DNA of 64,000 nt from Aphelenchoides besseyi (taxonomy: Eukaryota > Nematoda > Chromadorea > Rhabditida > Aphelenchoididae), in the NCBI GenBank assembly GCA_024699855.1, contig JAMPIQ010000002.1, positions 17,715,265 to 17,779,264 of the forward strand, in the 5' to 3' direction. Made by a program: the position numbers and the translations under genes. The notes beneath the pieces are model-generated. The model did not search any database. It was not told where the DNA came from and saw only the letters and a list, made by a program, of their open reading frames with translations. Shown piece by piece: positions 44,763 through 57,458 of the stretch (positions are counted from its first letter, which is position 1; every line of letters starts with the position of its first letter).

Positions 44763-47426
44763 ATGATATTCAGATGGTCGCTCTCAGTGTTCTGTCTTCA
44801 TCTTCTGCTCATTACGAACGTCGACTTTGTGGTGTCTGAGAATCAGGAAAACGAGTTCTGCTTACAAACTCACGAATGCATTCGACAAGTTCGCAAATTG
44901 ATTGCTCAAAGCAATCGATTTTGGTTTGGTGATATTTGGCGTCTAAATTGTGGTGGTTTTGCAGCAGCTCGAATACGTGAGGTGAGTTCTTCGGGATCAT
45001 GTAAGACGGGAATCACATATTGTCATTGGTCGTTGAGACCCCAACAATCGACATTTGAGTAAACGAATCGTCACTCAAAGTGTCGTAAAGTCATCGACTT
45101 TTGTTGCGTGCCTAAGACTCCCGAATTCAAGAGCGCAAACTGTTTTGCAGATTTTACGATTCATGTTTTCGATCTCGTTGAAACAATCTTCTTAACAAGT
45201 GCACGTAATAAAGTTGATGTATCTGTTTGTTTATACTGTTTTCCCGCATTGATTAATAGGAACACATTATTCAAAAATTTATTGCTTCAGCAGGATGCGA
45301 TCAAATGTCTTAATCCTCGAGAGCTGACCCCATTCCACAGTTTGGGCCAACGACTATTCCAGGCGCGTACCTTTACGACCGAATTCCTCCAAAATTTGTC
45401 CATCTTTCCGCGAATGACTTTCGCTTTACAACCGGGTATGTTGACATAAGCAATAAACTTTGAATTACGATCCTCTTACTGTAACTCCAATGGTGTTCTT
45501 CCAGGCGAATACAGAGCGTGTGATCATCAGCACGTGATTGTGTGCAATCAAAGTCATGTAAAAGCTCATCCCGAAATGAAACCTCTCGATCCATTTTTGA
45601 GTCGAAACGTGCCAGAAGTTTCATGGCCGGGTAATCGCTTCGTTTTGTTCATTTCACTTACAATCTTTTTAGAACTGGATATTTCCGAATCGTATGTTCT
45701 GTTGATGGTCGATGCGGGATTTGGCGCTCTAAAGTACTTGGTCGTTGACTTCCCACGTGCTCCACGTGTTATTCGACCGTACGAAACAATCGACAACTTT
45801 CGACAAAACCAACCAACACCGTTGGTTCTGATTGTGTTTCGTGGAAACGAAGCATCGACAACGTCGATCAGTGCGGCAAGCAGTCAGATTAGCGGTGAAA
45901 GGATCTTCGATCTTACTTCATTCATGATGCAACATCAGCTAGAAGATGGTAACGAATCCGAGATCTTTACTAATCGAATTCGCTTGTAGCTTTGATTGGA
46001 ATCAACTGGGCCATGATCGGTGCTGATGCGTATGCTATGGAAAGACAGCGGCTACGTGGATCGGTAGATAATTGCCATTCGCTTGTCCGCAAAAGTTTGT
46101 TCTCTTCATATTTTCGTTAATGTTTCATTTCGTTTCAGAGTTACAACGAGAAGTTTTATTTGAGTTTGCGGAAACCTTTCCTCTCAGCGAAATGGATTCT
46201 TCGTTGTCGGTCAGGTGTGTGACTGATTTCTATTATTTAAGAAAAAAACTCAAACGTTATTATTGAATCAAAGTAAACGAATGAACATCAAACAGCTCAA
46301 TTGAAAAGTTTTCTGGTTTTGAAGACGTAAATTTCAGTTTTCATTTTCCATCCACACATTTCGAAGTCTGCTGTAAACGAGTTGACGTATCGTAGGTGTC
46401 TATTAAAGTCAAAATTTAAAGCTCATAACTTCAGGGAAGGCAACGTGTTTGTGGATCCGCTTTCCGATTTGCAGATCTCATCTTCCGCCGTTCGAAACGT
46501 TCCCACGATCACATCGCTTCGATCGATAGAATACGAGACCGAAAACTATCAACGTTCACTGCGTCATTACATTGGTAAACTTTCCACAAACAATTCTTTG
46601 ATTCCTCGACATTTGTAGCAATGAAAGAGGATCGCTATACGTTGATTATGTTCGATCCCAACCGGCAATATCTTCACTGGATGCTCACGGACATTCCATC
46701 CGGAGCGTTGGTAGCGGGAACTTTGATGTCCGAATCGAATCAAATTGCCGCCTATTTGGCTCCCGTCCCATCAAATCCCGGGCAATGTTTCACCGCCGTT
46801 CTGATGCTCTTCCGTCAACCACGTTCCCAATACGCGTCGGAGATCACACAGTTTTATAACGATGAGCACGTTTTCCGGTCCAAACATTGTGTCGGACATT
46901 GTATGCATCGGTAGGCTTTCAATCTTCATATCCTCGACTCATTTCCCGATTTAGAAATGGATTTGATGTTGCGCAGTTCAAATCGTTTCATCGACTTCGA
47001 CTTTCGGCAATTTCGTGGTTTCGCGTTTGTTACGATGCTCACGAAGCGGCGCGACGAATCACACATCTCAAGTACATGAACGCTTCTAAAGCGAAGGTAC
47101 CACCACACTTGCATTCGCCGTGGCAGTCAAAACCCGTGAAGAAAAGTCGAACAGCAAAAAAGTAAGTGTTCATCTAATTATCTACTGTGCATTTTTATTG
47201 AAAATAAACTCTGATTTCAACTAAAAATTTTGATTCTAGCCGACGCCAAGAAGCACTTGTTGGCGAATCACTGAGCGACGAGATTCAAGAGATCTGTTCG
47301 GTTATTAACACCGACAAACTGATGTTAAACTGCGATTTGATACCATCAATTGCTCAACGAAACTCGTTTCTAACATTAACCGGTTGCTTTTTACTCACAA
47401 TGTTGATCACACACTTCATTCGTTAA
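44763..47426 (+). CDS. Secreted or anchored protein with two PEBP-like domains
   Basis: Exon 1 (44763-44981) starts MIFRWSLSVFCLHLLLITNV, a clear signal peptide, then a short Cys-containing region. Later exons give two stretches like phosphatidylethanolamine-binding proteins: ESYVLLMVDAGFGALKYLVV with DFPRAPRVIRPYE (about 45673-45946), and YTLIMFDPNRQYLHWMLTDI with GALVAG and YLAPVPSNPG (from 46619). The last exon, joined by GTAAGT...TTCTAG, ends with a hydrophobic segment (TLTGCFLLTMLITHFIR) and TAA at 47424-47426. This could be a membrane anchor or GPI signal. The DPDxP ligand-site motif is degenerate in both copies. Exons between 44982 and 45500 and near 46330-46440 are unresolved. Typical PEBPs are single-domain and cytosolic. 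Confidence 0.65.
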
Positions 47427-47915
47427 TTGGACTCTTTAAGACTCCATAGGCACTTTTGTAATCTCATATTTTCGCCATAATGTAGCCACGAATTATACTG
47501 GTAGAAATGTATCATCCTATTGTTTGGGAGTTGTTGTTACGTTCTATGGTTAACTAACGGGTATACTGCTATTAAAGGTTTACAGATAATAAACGATTTT
47601 TACTGCTAGATGTGAACTCTTGAAGTCTCTCGACTATTCTTCTACTCAACCGACCTATTCATTTTTAAACATCGACAAAAATATAAACAAACTGTTTATA
47701 TACCATAGACTATCAATATTAATTTATGCACGCTCAATAAATAGGGCGATATCGTCACGCACAAACTTAGTGGTGGGAGCAGGTTGAATGATAATAAATT
47801 ACAACAAACGACTTACACCAATTGGATATTAACAAAGTCAAACCGTCGACCAGAAGTTAGAAAAAAGGCGGGAAGTTAAGGCAAACAACCAGATAAAAAA
47901 AAGTGACATTTACGA
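47427..47915. other. Convergent intergenic region
   Basis: Lies between the 3' ends of the PEBP-like gene and the beta'-COP gene. AATAAA occurs near 47588 on the plus strand. No gene. Confidence 0.6.
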
Positions 47916-50900
47916 CTAATCCTGATGATCGTCACCCAAACTGAGCTGGTCCAAATCGATGTCGTCGTCGGCTGAAAAAAGTCGTTAGTTACATCGATTC
48001 GCCGAAATCAAACGTACCGGCATCCGCAAACTCTTCACCGTCTTCGTCCTGCGACCATCCACCACCGTCCGAATTCGCTGTCTTCATTTCTCCACTATTC
48101 GATTGAGTTCGACTGTTCGAACCTGCGGGTTGATTGCTTGATCCGTTCGCTTGAGGTGCTCGTGACAACGAACGAGCCGGCGGTTCTTCGTCTTCTTCTT
48201 CCTCTTCTTCTTCATCGTCTTCTGGTTGTTGAGACGATCGATTCGGAGGTGGCGGTGAGGGCGTTGGACTTCTCGGCTTCGGCACATCCAACTGCGGCAA
48301 ATTTACCGCAGCAGCAACCAGTGGTGAAGCTTTGGCTGTTTGGAGAGTCGAAACACCGGATGCAGCTTTCGTATCGACACCTCGCAATACCGCACTTCCA
48401 TCGTCATTGAAATGCAAATCTCCCCGTTCTTCGGCTTCTCGCATCTCCTCCAAAACATCACGATCAGCGTTCAGCGGTCCTCGTTGTGATGCTAATGTTG
48501 GAATCTAAACAGAAGTTTTAGAGTACTTTGAAATAAAGAGATCGAAGTATTTTCATCAACTAATTTATTGTTGTTTAGTTTAAACAAACGATCATCGTAT
48601 TCAAACAATTTCGCTTACTTTTGCCCGTTGCTTTTCGAATTGTTCGGCTTTCAGTGCGTCGGCATATCCCGGGAATAGATTCTCATATTTCACGGGATCG
48701 GCAATTGATTCGCCAATGTTCTGAAACTTGTGAATGACATCAATCGCCAGTTCCTTTGCTTACATTCCGTCCAACACCCGACATCGTACGAGTCACTTTG
48801 TCACGCCACAACGAAACAATTCGCGGAACCTCCGATGGTGCGTAGGTTCGAGCAAAGAATGCGGCTTCGGGCAAACGATCGGTCTCAACTAAAATGTCCA
48901 AACAACGTCGAACATCGCCGAGTAAGAAAGTGGATAGGAACGCGACATTTTGGTTGCCGGTTGAATGCGAATCGTTGGCCAACAGATTCATCAAATGTGG
49001 TGATCCGGCGCACGAAGCCAAAAGCAAAAGTCCACCGTAGTCTTTGGCACGTTGCAAACATTCGCCGGCCAACACCAAGTCACTACGCAATTGTGCTGCT
49101 TGGCCGAGTTGACGCCATTTCTCTTCGCTATCCGCTTGTTGTGCCAATTCTTTAGCAATGTCCAAATTTCCTAATGCAATGGCCAACTCAAAACGATGCT
49201 CCGGATCTTGCGAGATGTCGAGTGCTTGTTTTTTGAAACCCTAAAAGTTTTATCTTACAATCCATCAGTTGTGGTTACTCACTTGTTTCTCCAAAAACTG
49301 AGCAACACGCGTCTTCTGATCCCGTGGAATCGACTTGAGAATTTGATTTGCGGCATCAAAGTCACGACGCATAACTGCAGTTTGATATTGCAAAACGGAA
49401 AGAAGTAACTTGTACGAAACGATATTGTGATCTTTGTCGCACGCATAGATTCGATTGTCTTTTTCGATGTATCCCAACTGAAAATCAAATTCGAATCAAA
49501 AGTTAGCAATTTGTAACGAACCAAGTAGATCGGATGATCCAAATGTGCGATGGTCACAATTTCGCCACCAACATAGTAACTCAAACGATTCAACGAGGTG
49601 GTGAAGATAAAACAATCGCCGACCCAAATTCCGGTCTTCACACTCTCGGCTTGTTCGCCTGAAACTCTCGAAAATGGAACAGTTTGAGCTTATTGAACTC
49701 ACCAACAACTTCGAAAAGATCTTCGATTCCATCTTCGGTAATATCCTCCGGATTTACGTTTTCGTAGATTTCCAAATTGAACTTCAGAATGTAGAATGAA
49801 TCCTCGCTGATTACCGCACACAACTCGCCGTCTTCCGACCAGAAAACGTGTTTGGCCGCAATCTCGATTCGTCGGACCATCTGGGCGGTCTCCCAATCGT
49901 AGAAGCAAAGCGAACTGCTGGAGCGTGCGGCCAACAGAACGCCGCCATCAATTCCTTCGACCACAATGTCCGGACGAAGTGCGTGAAGTTCCTGAAACTG
50001 CAATTCAAAAACAAAAGCAAATGAAAGAACGAACCTTGAAGTTCTTGTGAATTTTAATCATCGACGAGCTTTCCCGAACAGCGTAGAGGTTGGGATCTTT
50101 GGCCCAAACGAACTCAAGTCCCGATCCGAAAGCTTTGTTTCGAAGAGCTGTGGCAGTGTAGATAATGTACTCGCCATCACCACAAGTCACAACATAACGA
50201 CCATTTGAGGAGTGTTGAACGGTTTGCGGATAGATCTCACAAGCGCCCATGTCTTTCACCGAAATGGACAAACGTTCGCCGTCTAAACTACGATTTCAAA
50301 TTTGATTAAACGAGAACCTACCACGAGCTTCACTCAACGTCGTTGGGTCAATTTGCTTCAAATTCACTTGTTGCATTTCCGAATGTTTGGCCCACAGAAT
50401 CTTTCCGGATGAGTCCATGGAAACCGCCGGTTCTTCACGCCCCAACTTGATTGCAACCGATCCCTCATCGTAGCCAATAGCGATTGTGTTCGATCCCTTA
50501 AGCGCCGTAATGCACCAAACACGTTCAAGACCGTAGCTCATGGTTGTTTCCAAACTAAAAACCAAATAATCAATTTGAAAAGCTCAATTGAACTTACCGG
50601 TAAGTGTTGGCGTGCCAAATTCGAACAGTCGAGTCTTCGGAGCCGGTGATAATGATCGGAAGCTCCGGATGGAAACAAACGGCCGAAATGTTGTGCGAAT
50701 GTCCATCCAATGTCGCGACACAGGTCTTGTTCTGGTAGTCCCAAATTTTGACGAGATGATCGTCCGCACCGGAGATAATGTACGGTTTATCGCCGCCGTG
50801 ATAATAGTCAACACAATTGACTCCTTTTGTGTGGCCTTCCAAAGTGAAATTCGGGACCGGACTTCCGAACTGCCAAACTTTGATCGTTTTGTCCAACGAT

Positions 50901-51622
50901 GCGGTAGCAAAAGTGTTGTTGTCTTTCGGATTCACGACCAACTGCATCACGTAGTGAGTGTGTCCTGAAAGACTGAAGTTGATCGAAATGATCGCGATCA
51001 AAAAAAAGTGTTCGTGCTTGTTGAACAGACGAGTCATCTTCTGGACACTCGACTGCAAATAAAGGCACGCGGATGTTGTAGCCGAAACTACTAAGAGTCT
51101 GTGTATGCAACACACAAACCCTCTGAATTGTTCGGCAGATTCCAGAATTCGACGTAAACAAACCTTCAAAGTTTTGCTTCATTTGCCACTTGTTGTCCCA
51201 ATCCCACAGTTTGATTTGCATGTCGTCGCTGCTCGTCAACACGAACGGCTGCGTCGGATGGACGGCAATCGAGCGCAGGTAGTCGGAATGCGCTTCGAAC
51301 TGATGCACACGCTCCAATGTGTTGTAGTTGTACACACGAACGAACATGTCATCCGACCCGGTGATGATCCAGTTCTTTCGTGGCACAAATTTGGCGGCAC
51401 GCACCGGCAAATCGCAAACCTCGAACGACTTCACCAGCTGTTGATTATCATAATTCCAAATGTGAACGTTCCCGTTGTACAGTGAGACGAGCCTACGAAC
51501 CGAAATCCTTTTTTTGCGAAACTGAAAACTCACATCCATGGCTCGGTCGGATGCAAGTCCACGGACTTGATTCGATCCGAACGTGCCAACAACTTTCGTT
51601 TCACGTCCAAACGCAACGGCAT
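47916..51622 (-). CDS. COPB2: Coatomer subunit beta' (beta'-COP)
   Basis: Starts ATG at 51622 ([19 protein letters not shown]), the conserved beta'-COP N-terminus. WD40 repeats follow ([71 protein letters not shown]), then a second propeller, then the alpha-solenoid ([35 protein letters not shown]), then a Pro/Ser and Glu-rich linker and an acidic tail. It is part of the COPI coat for Golgi-to-ER and intra-Golgi transport and reads dilysine cargo signals. About ten short introns (roughly 35-60 nt). The last intron runs 48017-47972 (GTACGT...TTTCAG, with CTAAC inside), giving the end [17 protein letters not shown]. Length is close to the family norm. Gene ends converge with the PEBP-like gene. 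Confidence 0.95.
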
Positions 51623-53630
51623 GTTCGGAAAGGGGATAGAGTTTGCGTTCTGAAAATCTCGATTGTCACAACACTCAAAATCTTTGATTTCAAAACGAAA
51701 CTCAAAATTCAAAGCGACGTTACACGTAAAACCAACCGACCGCATCCAACGGTTCGTGCTCTGCCACCTCATAACCGACGAAGCAACAACCGTCAGTTGA
51801 TGGTGAGTGCGAAGTGCGAAAGTGGACGCGAAATTTCGAAGGTCGGTTTTTCGACTTTGCGTTTTTTCGCAGAGATTCCACGAGATCAAAGGGGTCCGTC
51901 GATTGTTTTAATTCTTCTCGAAAGTCCGATCAAACACTCTATTGGATTATATCCAGAACTTGTAGAAAAACATCAAAATTGACATCGGGCACTCGGCGCA
52001 TAGTCAACGGTTTCCAATAGACTGAGGTCATTCGTTGAAATTTGTGGTTGTGGCCTTCCAAAAGTTTCTGAAGTGGAAGTTAGCAAATTGAAACAACACG
52101 ACGAGTTCTTTTGATTTCTATTTTATGTTTTAGCTGCAAAAATTCGGAAGTGGAGAGCGATTTACTCTTCGACTTCATGAACCACTAATCACAACAAATT
52201 GAACCGCCGTTGAAAAGAAAAGCTCAAGAACTCGACGTTGCCACTACGCTGGTGCAGGCATTGGGTCAAGAAACGAAGAAGAAATGACGAATCGAAATTA
52301 TCAGATGAGATTTGCAGTAGCCATGCAAAAGTTTTGAAACCAACGTGCTCCTGCTTAAAAAGTAATTTGATGAATTCTTATTTACTTTCTTTCGCAAAAG
52401 AAGTGCACGAATATAACCACAGATTTCTGAACGATTTTCAAGTCAACGCAAAGGAACAAGAGGATCCAGAAGACAACCGAAGGCCATCGAGGTCAAGTGA
52501 CTTGGTTGCTCTGTTTTTGATTAGGAAATAAACTTATCGCTGTATACGTTGTGACGTTTGTCTGATTTATTTGCTAATTGAGGACTCAAAACGAAGAAAG
52601 CTGTTCATTGCAGTTGTTTCGTCTCAAACTGAACCAAGTAGTTCGTGACAAAAACTGACAGCGATGGCAAAAAAGCGTTCGTCACTTGAGATTCCAAGGA
52701 CGTCTCCGATCCATGTACTAATCAAGCTCATCTTTGCTTAACTTGCCAGATCGGACCGGGATGGCGTGCATTCAACGAGATGTGGACGAACACATTGACG
52801 TGAACGAGAGTGGAAGCTTAATAGCAACTGATAGCCGAGAAGTTCATTGCCACTCAACCACTATCCTCAACGTCTTCCTCATCTACAACTCCATTTATGA
52901 ATTGAAAATCTCATGGTTGTTTGAAGTTAAGTGGATGGCATTCAGAGCCTTGTTTTAAATAAGATGTTCAAAGTTCCACCGTAAATGTCGAGTAGTGGCA
53001 TTGGCCAATGAGTTCAAATGTGGTCACTGACCAAGAAGATAGTTTGTGAACCGAAGGATCAATCTGAGCACAATAGAGCAAGAGAAGACAGATATCGATT
53101 AATTGAATGTCATTTGCAGCTTCATCGCAATAAAGAGATAACGCTGCTTGTAACCAAAACAACAAGTGCAATAATTACGACAACCCAGAGACTTATCGAA
53201 TTACCATAAAGTAAGTCCAACAGTCCAATCAATATCGATGGTTTCAGTCAACCGGATTCCTCTTCGATTGCATGTGGTTGGCAATTCAATGTCGAGTCAA
53301 TTCCACGATATTTCCCTGCTCTTATGTGTAACGAACAAGCTGCCCAAAAACTCATGACTACGATTCACACTCCCACAACTCCCTCGTTCAACTCAAAGGA
53401 AAGTTGAGCGATTTTATCGATTGACTCGCGTCGAATGAAGACTGGTGTTGGAATTGTTGTTCAATGTGTTCTGGAGAGATGTTCTTTAGCTTTGCAACGA
53501 CTATTCCAACGGTCAAACTCTGTAATCAGAACTAAAGTACTTGCTCCTATTTGCCGTTTTCTATTGGAAACATCCGAAAGTTAATGGCTATATCATATCC
53601 ATTTATTTATTACCTTAAAGCTATCAGCCA
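51623..53630. other. No supported gene; 5' flank of COPB2
   Basis: Begins with the COPB2 5' region (a TTTTCAG acceptor just upstream of its ATG suggests a 5'-UTR intron or trans-splice site). On the plus strand, 52134-52290 holds a protein-like tail (PPLKRKAQELDVATTLVQAL) broken by stops, preceded by an acceptor. It may be the last exon of a dead gene. Confidence 0.4.
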
Positions 53631-53919
53631 ATGTTCATGGATCAACAGGACAGCTCGATTTCTGAGGGCGAAGAAGTTTCAGTTGACGCTTAATGGCCAT
53701 CGATTTTGATAAGATGTTTTCGTTCTTTTGCAACGTTATATCTTTTCACAGTCAATTCAGCCTAATAACTTTGGTCACAATCACCAAGACGAAGAATACA
53801 ACGAATTTCCACGTCCCATAAAAAACGATCCCAAGTATAAGCTTTTATTCGTTTTGTGCTTGAACCTTACTTTAACAAACCGAATGTATCGGTCATCTGC
53901 TCACTCAACGGTAAATTGA
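53631..53919 (+). CDS. Possible 72-aa acidic small protein
   Basis: Two exons in phase: 53631-53681 (MFMDQQDSSISEGEEVS) and 53752-53919, with a GTTGAC...TTCACAG intron. The second exon is polar and acidic (HNHQDEEYNEFPRPIKNDPK), then hydrophobic (LLFVLCLNLTLT). A GTAAAT donor lies just before the stop, so the true gene may continue. The weak donor keeps confidence low. No family recognised. Confidence 0.3.
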
Positions 53920-54205
53920 CGTCGAAAGCCATGGCGTTTTCTCGGCGCGAAGTTCGTCTTCGGACGCTTTTTGCCCGGTGATTCGCTTTTTTGTATTAGT
54001 ACGTCTATGTGACTCAACGGCGTTTGGGTTCGGCATTTGATCTAAACGTTGGGGTTTGAAGTAAAATTCGCTTCTTACTCGGAAAAAGAGTATAAAACCT
54101 TGACTTTGGGTTCGATTCTCCGAAAACATTGTTTGTTGAGAACTACGTGATGTTGTTCTAATTTTTGGTTTATTTCCGCTTATTTCAGGTATCCGACGAA
54201 GATGG

Positions 54206-54496
54206 TTGGGATCGACAAAGTTAAACACGAAGGCAGTTTCATTCGGAGCTAATGTGACAGGTCAAACTCATTTCTTCCGGTGGTTACGAGTTCATCATTC
54301 GGCTAGATTTGGCCCTTACCTCCAAACCAAAAAAGGATGTTGCGCGGTCTCGTCGGTAAACCGAAAAGGAGCCAAACAAAGTGAAGTCTGCAAATTCCGT
54401 AAGATTTTCTTTCTACAACGAGTTGCACCTTCAACTTCAGATCATACGTTCTTTGCAAAGTTGATCACTAGTTCGAATACAAAGTTCGCTACGTAA
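54206..54496 (+). CDS. Unrecognised open frame upstream of a membrane-protein exon
   Basis: A 96-codon frame following an acceptor-like TTATTTCAG at about 54189. The reading (GANVTGQTHFFRWLRVHHSA) is coherent and basic; a following stretch in another frame (YKVRYVNTQVCDYSRRCFEI, 54478-54540) ends at a good donor (GTAAGT, 54544). These may be exons of the gene whose membrane-spanning exon lies at 54752, but I cannot join them in one frame. Confidence 0.3.
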   Translation: MGSTKLNTKAVSFGANVTGQTHFFRWLRVHHSARFGPYLQTKKGCCAVSSVNRKGAKQSEVCKFRKIFFLQRVAPSTSDHTFFAKLITSSNTKFAT

Positions 54497-54751
54497 ATAC
54501 CCAAGTTTGCGATTACTCTCGAAGGTGCTTTGAAATTCTTAATGGTAAGTTTTAAGTCGAAAACCGACATTTCCAATGATTCCTGTTTTCAGACCGCCAA
54601 CTTTCTCCATTGCTAAATCGTCTTCTACTCGCAATTCCAGGAAAGTCTTTTATTGTTTCTGATTGATTGTGACCATTTATAATTTCCTCTATTGGGCTTT
54701 ATCACCATGTAAGTTCGTCTCTGCTGTATACCTAAATTTTTTCTTTCAGCA

Positions 54752-55153
54752 GTGTTGTATGTTTTGATCATATTGGTTGTTGGTTCAGTGGTCGTGTTCC
54801 TTTCTTGCAAGAAGGACAAGAAGACTGTAAAGCCTACTAAAAAGGGTGGAGTTGACAAGAACAAGAACGAACATGGCCCTGTTCCACACAAGTCGCGTCA
54901 AAGCCAACTGACTTCACAACATCCGCATCCTCGCATGAAGTCCGATAAACCAAAAATTGAGAACGACGAAGATTGTCGTGCAGAGATTCATGAATGGGAC
55001 GGCGCAGTGATGAAGAAGTTTGGCCATAAGAAGGCAAGTAAAAGTGGTGAGTCGGAGACCACTTGTTGCTCCAGGAGTTGGTTTTTGACAATCAAACTTT
55101 TAGTTCCAAGAACAGATATTTATCTTTTGATGTCTAGAACTATTTTGGAGTAA
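54752..55153 (+). CDS. Single-span membrane protein, 3' part
   Basis: Preceded by TTTCTTTCAG, so it is probably a 3' exon. It begins with a hydrophobic span (LYVLIILVVGSVVVFLSC) followed directly by a Lys-rich segment (KKDKKTVKPTKKGG), which by the positive-inside rule is a cytoplasmic tail. A stretch at 55047-55103 has GTGAGT...TTTTAG ends, is 57 nt long and contains no stop, so it may be spliced or retained without changing frame. Stop TAA follows at 55151-55153. Upstream exons are unresolved. No family recognised. Confidence 0.45.
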   Translation: MLYVLIILVVGSVVVFLSCKKDKKTVKPTKKGGVDKNKNEHGPVPHKSRQSQLTSQHPHPRMKSDKPKIENDEDCRAEIHEWDGAVMKKFGHKKASKSGESETTCCSRSWFLTIKLLVPRTDIYLLMSRTILE

Positions 55154-55801
55154 AATAAAGACTTGAACTCATGAGTTTCATTTTAGGTTGTCGATGGTAA
55201 TGACAATTCAAAGGCCATCATGCTGCCAATTAAGTAGTTTCTCCAACTTGTCGGGTTCTAGATTAAGAATAAATGACTTTTTTGATTGATCGATTCTTAT
55301 GTAGGTTTAAACATACGCTCATTCCTAGTGTCTACGAGTCGGTTTTAACCAATTGTTGGGTTCTTTAAGTACTTCGGATTTCTGTTTGCTTTCTCCAATT
55401 ATGGCTTCAATTGCGGTCCAAAAAGTTGATAAGGAATTTGCGTCAAGGTCGACAAAAACACTGGTTTTAAAAAATCGGTAGGAAATTATTTTAGAATTAC
55501 AGAGTTAATTTCGACTGTTAACCATCTGCTTCATTTACAACTTCTAACTTTAGATTACGCTCGACATTTGACTGGTATAATTTTTGTTTTTGCTATCACA
55601 TGAAAACAAGTTAAACAATCAAATGGCTGGATATTGAATCAAACATGGATTATAAAAATGTAAACTTTATGCAAAACTAACGGATAGTTCAAACGGCAAG
55701 GATGCTGATACAAAAAGTGTTGACGAGCTTATCGGAACAAGATACTATAAGATACAACTGTTAATTAACAATCATATCTTCGAGCATGTGAAGCAGCACG
55801 A
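55154..55801. other. No supported gene
   Basis: AT-rich intergenic sequence between the membrane-protein exon and the 3' end of the MBOAT7-type gene. Confidence 0.5.
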
Positions 55802-57458
55802 CTATTCGACTTTGGTGTGGGATTCCGGTGCTGTGGTTTCATGTTTTCGGTTGTTTCGAAATACGCCGGCCGTCTTCAGGAGAATGATTGCTACACTGAG
55901 GAAATGAAGCCAGAAATAAGTGTTCTTCCAAAGACGATAAGTGTCCGTCCACGTCAGAAGCAGGAAACCGCAAGCCATCATTTCGAATCCACGCATTCGA
56001 ATAAAACGCCAACTAAAATACGCACGTTTAGCTAAGATCTAACATTAAAACATACACTAAATCGAAAATGCGATTTCGAGATCCAGATGCATCAGCCGGA
56101 AAGTGTTTGAAGAGGATGTCCTCAGCGGCGGTGCAAAGCGGAATTGTCAGGAATGACATGAAATAACCGGGATGTACTCCGTGCCAAAACGCACTCACAA
56201 ACATCGTGTATGGCATTCTGGAATGAGAGAAAAGCTTCGGAAACAATCTCAACCTCCGATTACCTTATCGATTTGGCTGATCGTTTGTAGACAAAATTTG
56301 CTAACCAAAATTGAACCGTTCGATTCCATGCACGCATCCCCGAACGGAATCCGTTACTGTTCTCCACGTTCGGGATGTCCAAGTTGTCGATGGTCGCTGT
56401 ATCGTACGCCGTGACTTGTTCACTAAATTAACAAAGGTAAACAGAAAAAATGAACTGAAGCAAACTTTGTGTCTAATTCACGTTTTGGTCCAGCTCCCGG
56501 TTCAGAGCGTTGATTTGTCGGATAGATGCCAATTCCCGATATTGCACAAATACTCTCCGAAACCATCCAAGCGCTGTATATTCGCATTCGCAAGTAAATA
56601 AATGCCAATGCTGACAGGAAGAAAAGATGTAGAACGTGATAATCACCACTTTCTTCCATTTGTAGAATCTACAAACAGAATGAAAATTTCAAACCTCAAC
56701 TTTTACCTTGACTGGCGCAAAGTAACTCATCACGACGAGCAATGGCAAGGACCACATCAAAGTGCGTAACTTCGGTTTGATTAGTTCCCATACATTTACG
56801 TTGTGAACGTTGAAACCGGCCGAATATGCGTCGTGATAAGTTCGATAGCTGTAGTAAGGGCCGGTAAAGATTCCAGTATATGAGTATAAATAGTTGAATG
56901 CTTTAAAACTGGTCATCTCGTCATTAAATGGTCGTACAGCCGTTATGGCGCCCGTTTTACTGTCGGACATTTCATAACTGAAGCCAATTACCTAAACTGC
57001 AAGTGAATATGTTAATAGAAAAAACTCACGCGAAGTGTCATGATCAATTGTATCGCATTTGTTATGAACTCCAATCGTGGCAATCCAAACCAATAAATTA
57101 TACGCAGTAGACCAAGATACAGGAATGTTACAATGAACGAGACTTGGCCCCATTCTCTTAACAAGCGAAAAGTAAAAGCATAAAGTCTTTCTTCATACCG
57201 TGGATCCTCTTGCAATCGATAGAGAATTAAATGAGCGATAACAAGAATAAGCGAATAGAGAACTGCGTAGCCCGAGACGTAGATGTTGATGAGCAATCCG
57301 ACGATGCCGTCGATTTGAACTCGAATCGATGGTCGAACATAAAATCGAAACAAAATCGAAAGCACCAAACAAAACAATAGCAACGCCGCGTATTTTAGGT
57401 CACCTTTGATGTTCTCGTAGAAACCGTGCCAACTTTTGTCGTATATGAGATTGATCAT
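55802..57458 (-). CDS. MBOAT7: Lysophosphatidylinositol acyltransferase, MBOAT7 type
   Basis: Polytopic MBOAT enzyme of the ER, by homology transferring polyunsaturated acyl chains (arachidonoyl in animals) to lysophosphatidylinositol. ATG at 57458 (MINLIYDKSWHGFYENI) precedes many membrane spans. Diagnostic segments: SYTGIFTGPYYSYRTY; RMRIYSAWMVSES; the catalytic-Asn region SGMRAWNRTVQFWLANFVYK; and the catalytic-His motif FVSAFWHGVHPGYFMSFLTI. The C-terminus is RGFEMMACGFLLLTWTDTYR and a polar tail ending at 55802. At least five introns, all about 40-60 nt; for example the exon ending GACACAAA joins GTTTGC...TTTAG to EQVTAYDTATI. Upstream in-frame codons exist before the chosen ATG but contain no ATG. 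It is divergent from presenilin. Confidence 0.93.

Noticed and set aside
47972..47992. 21-nt intron at the end of COPB2
   Set aside because: It gives the wrong phase for the acidic tail; the donor at 48017 gives a 46-nt intron in correct phase.
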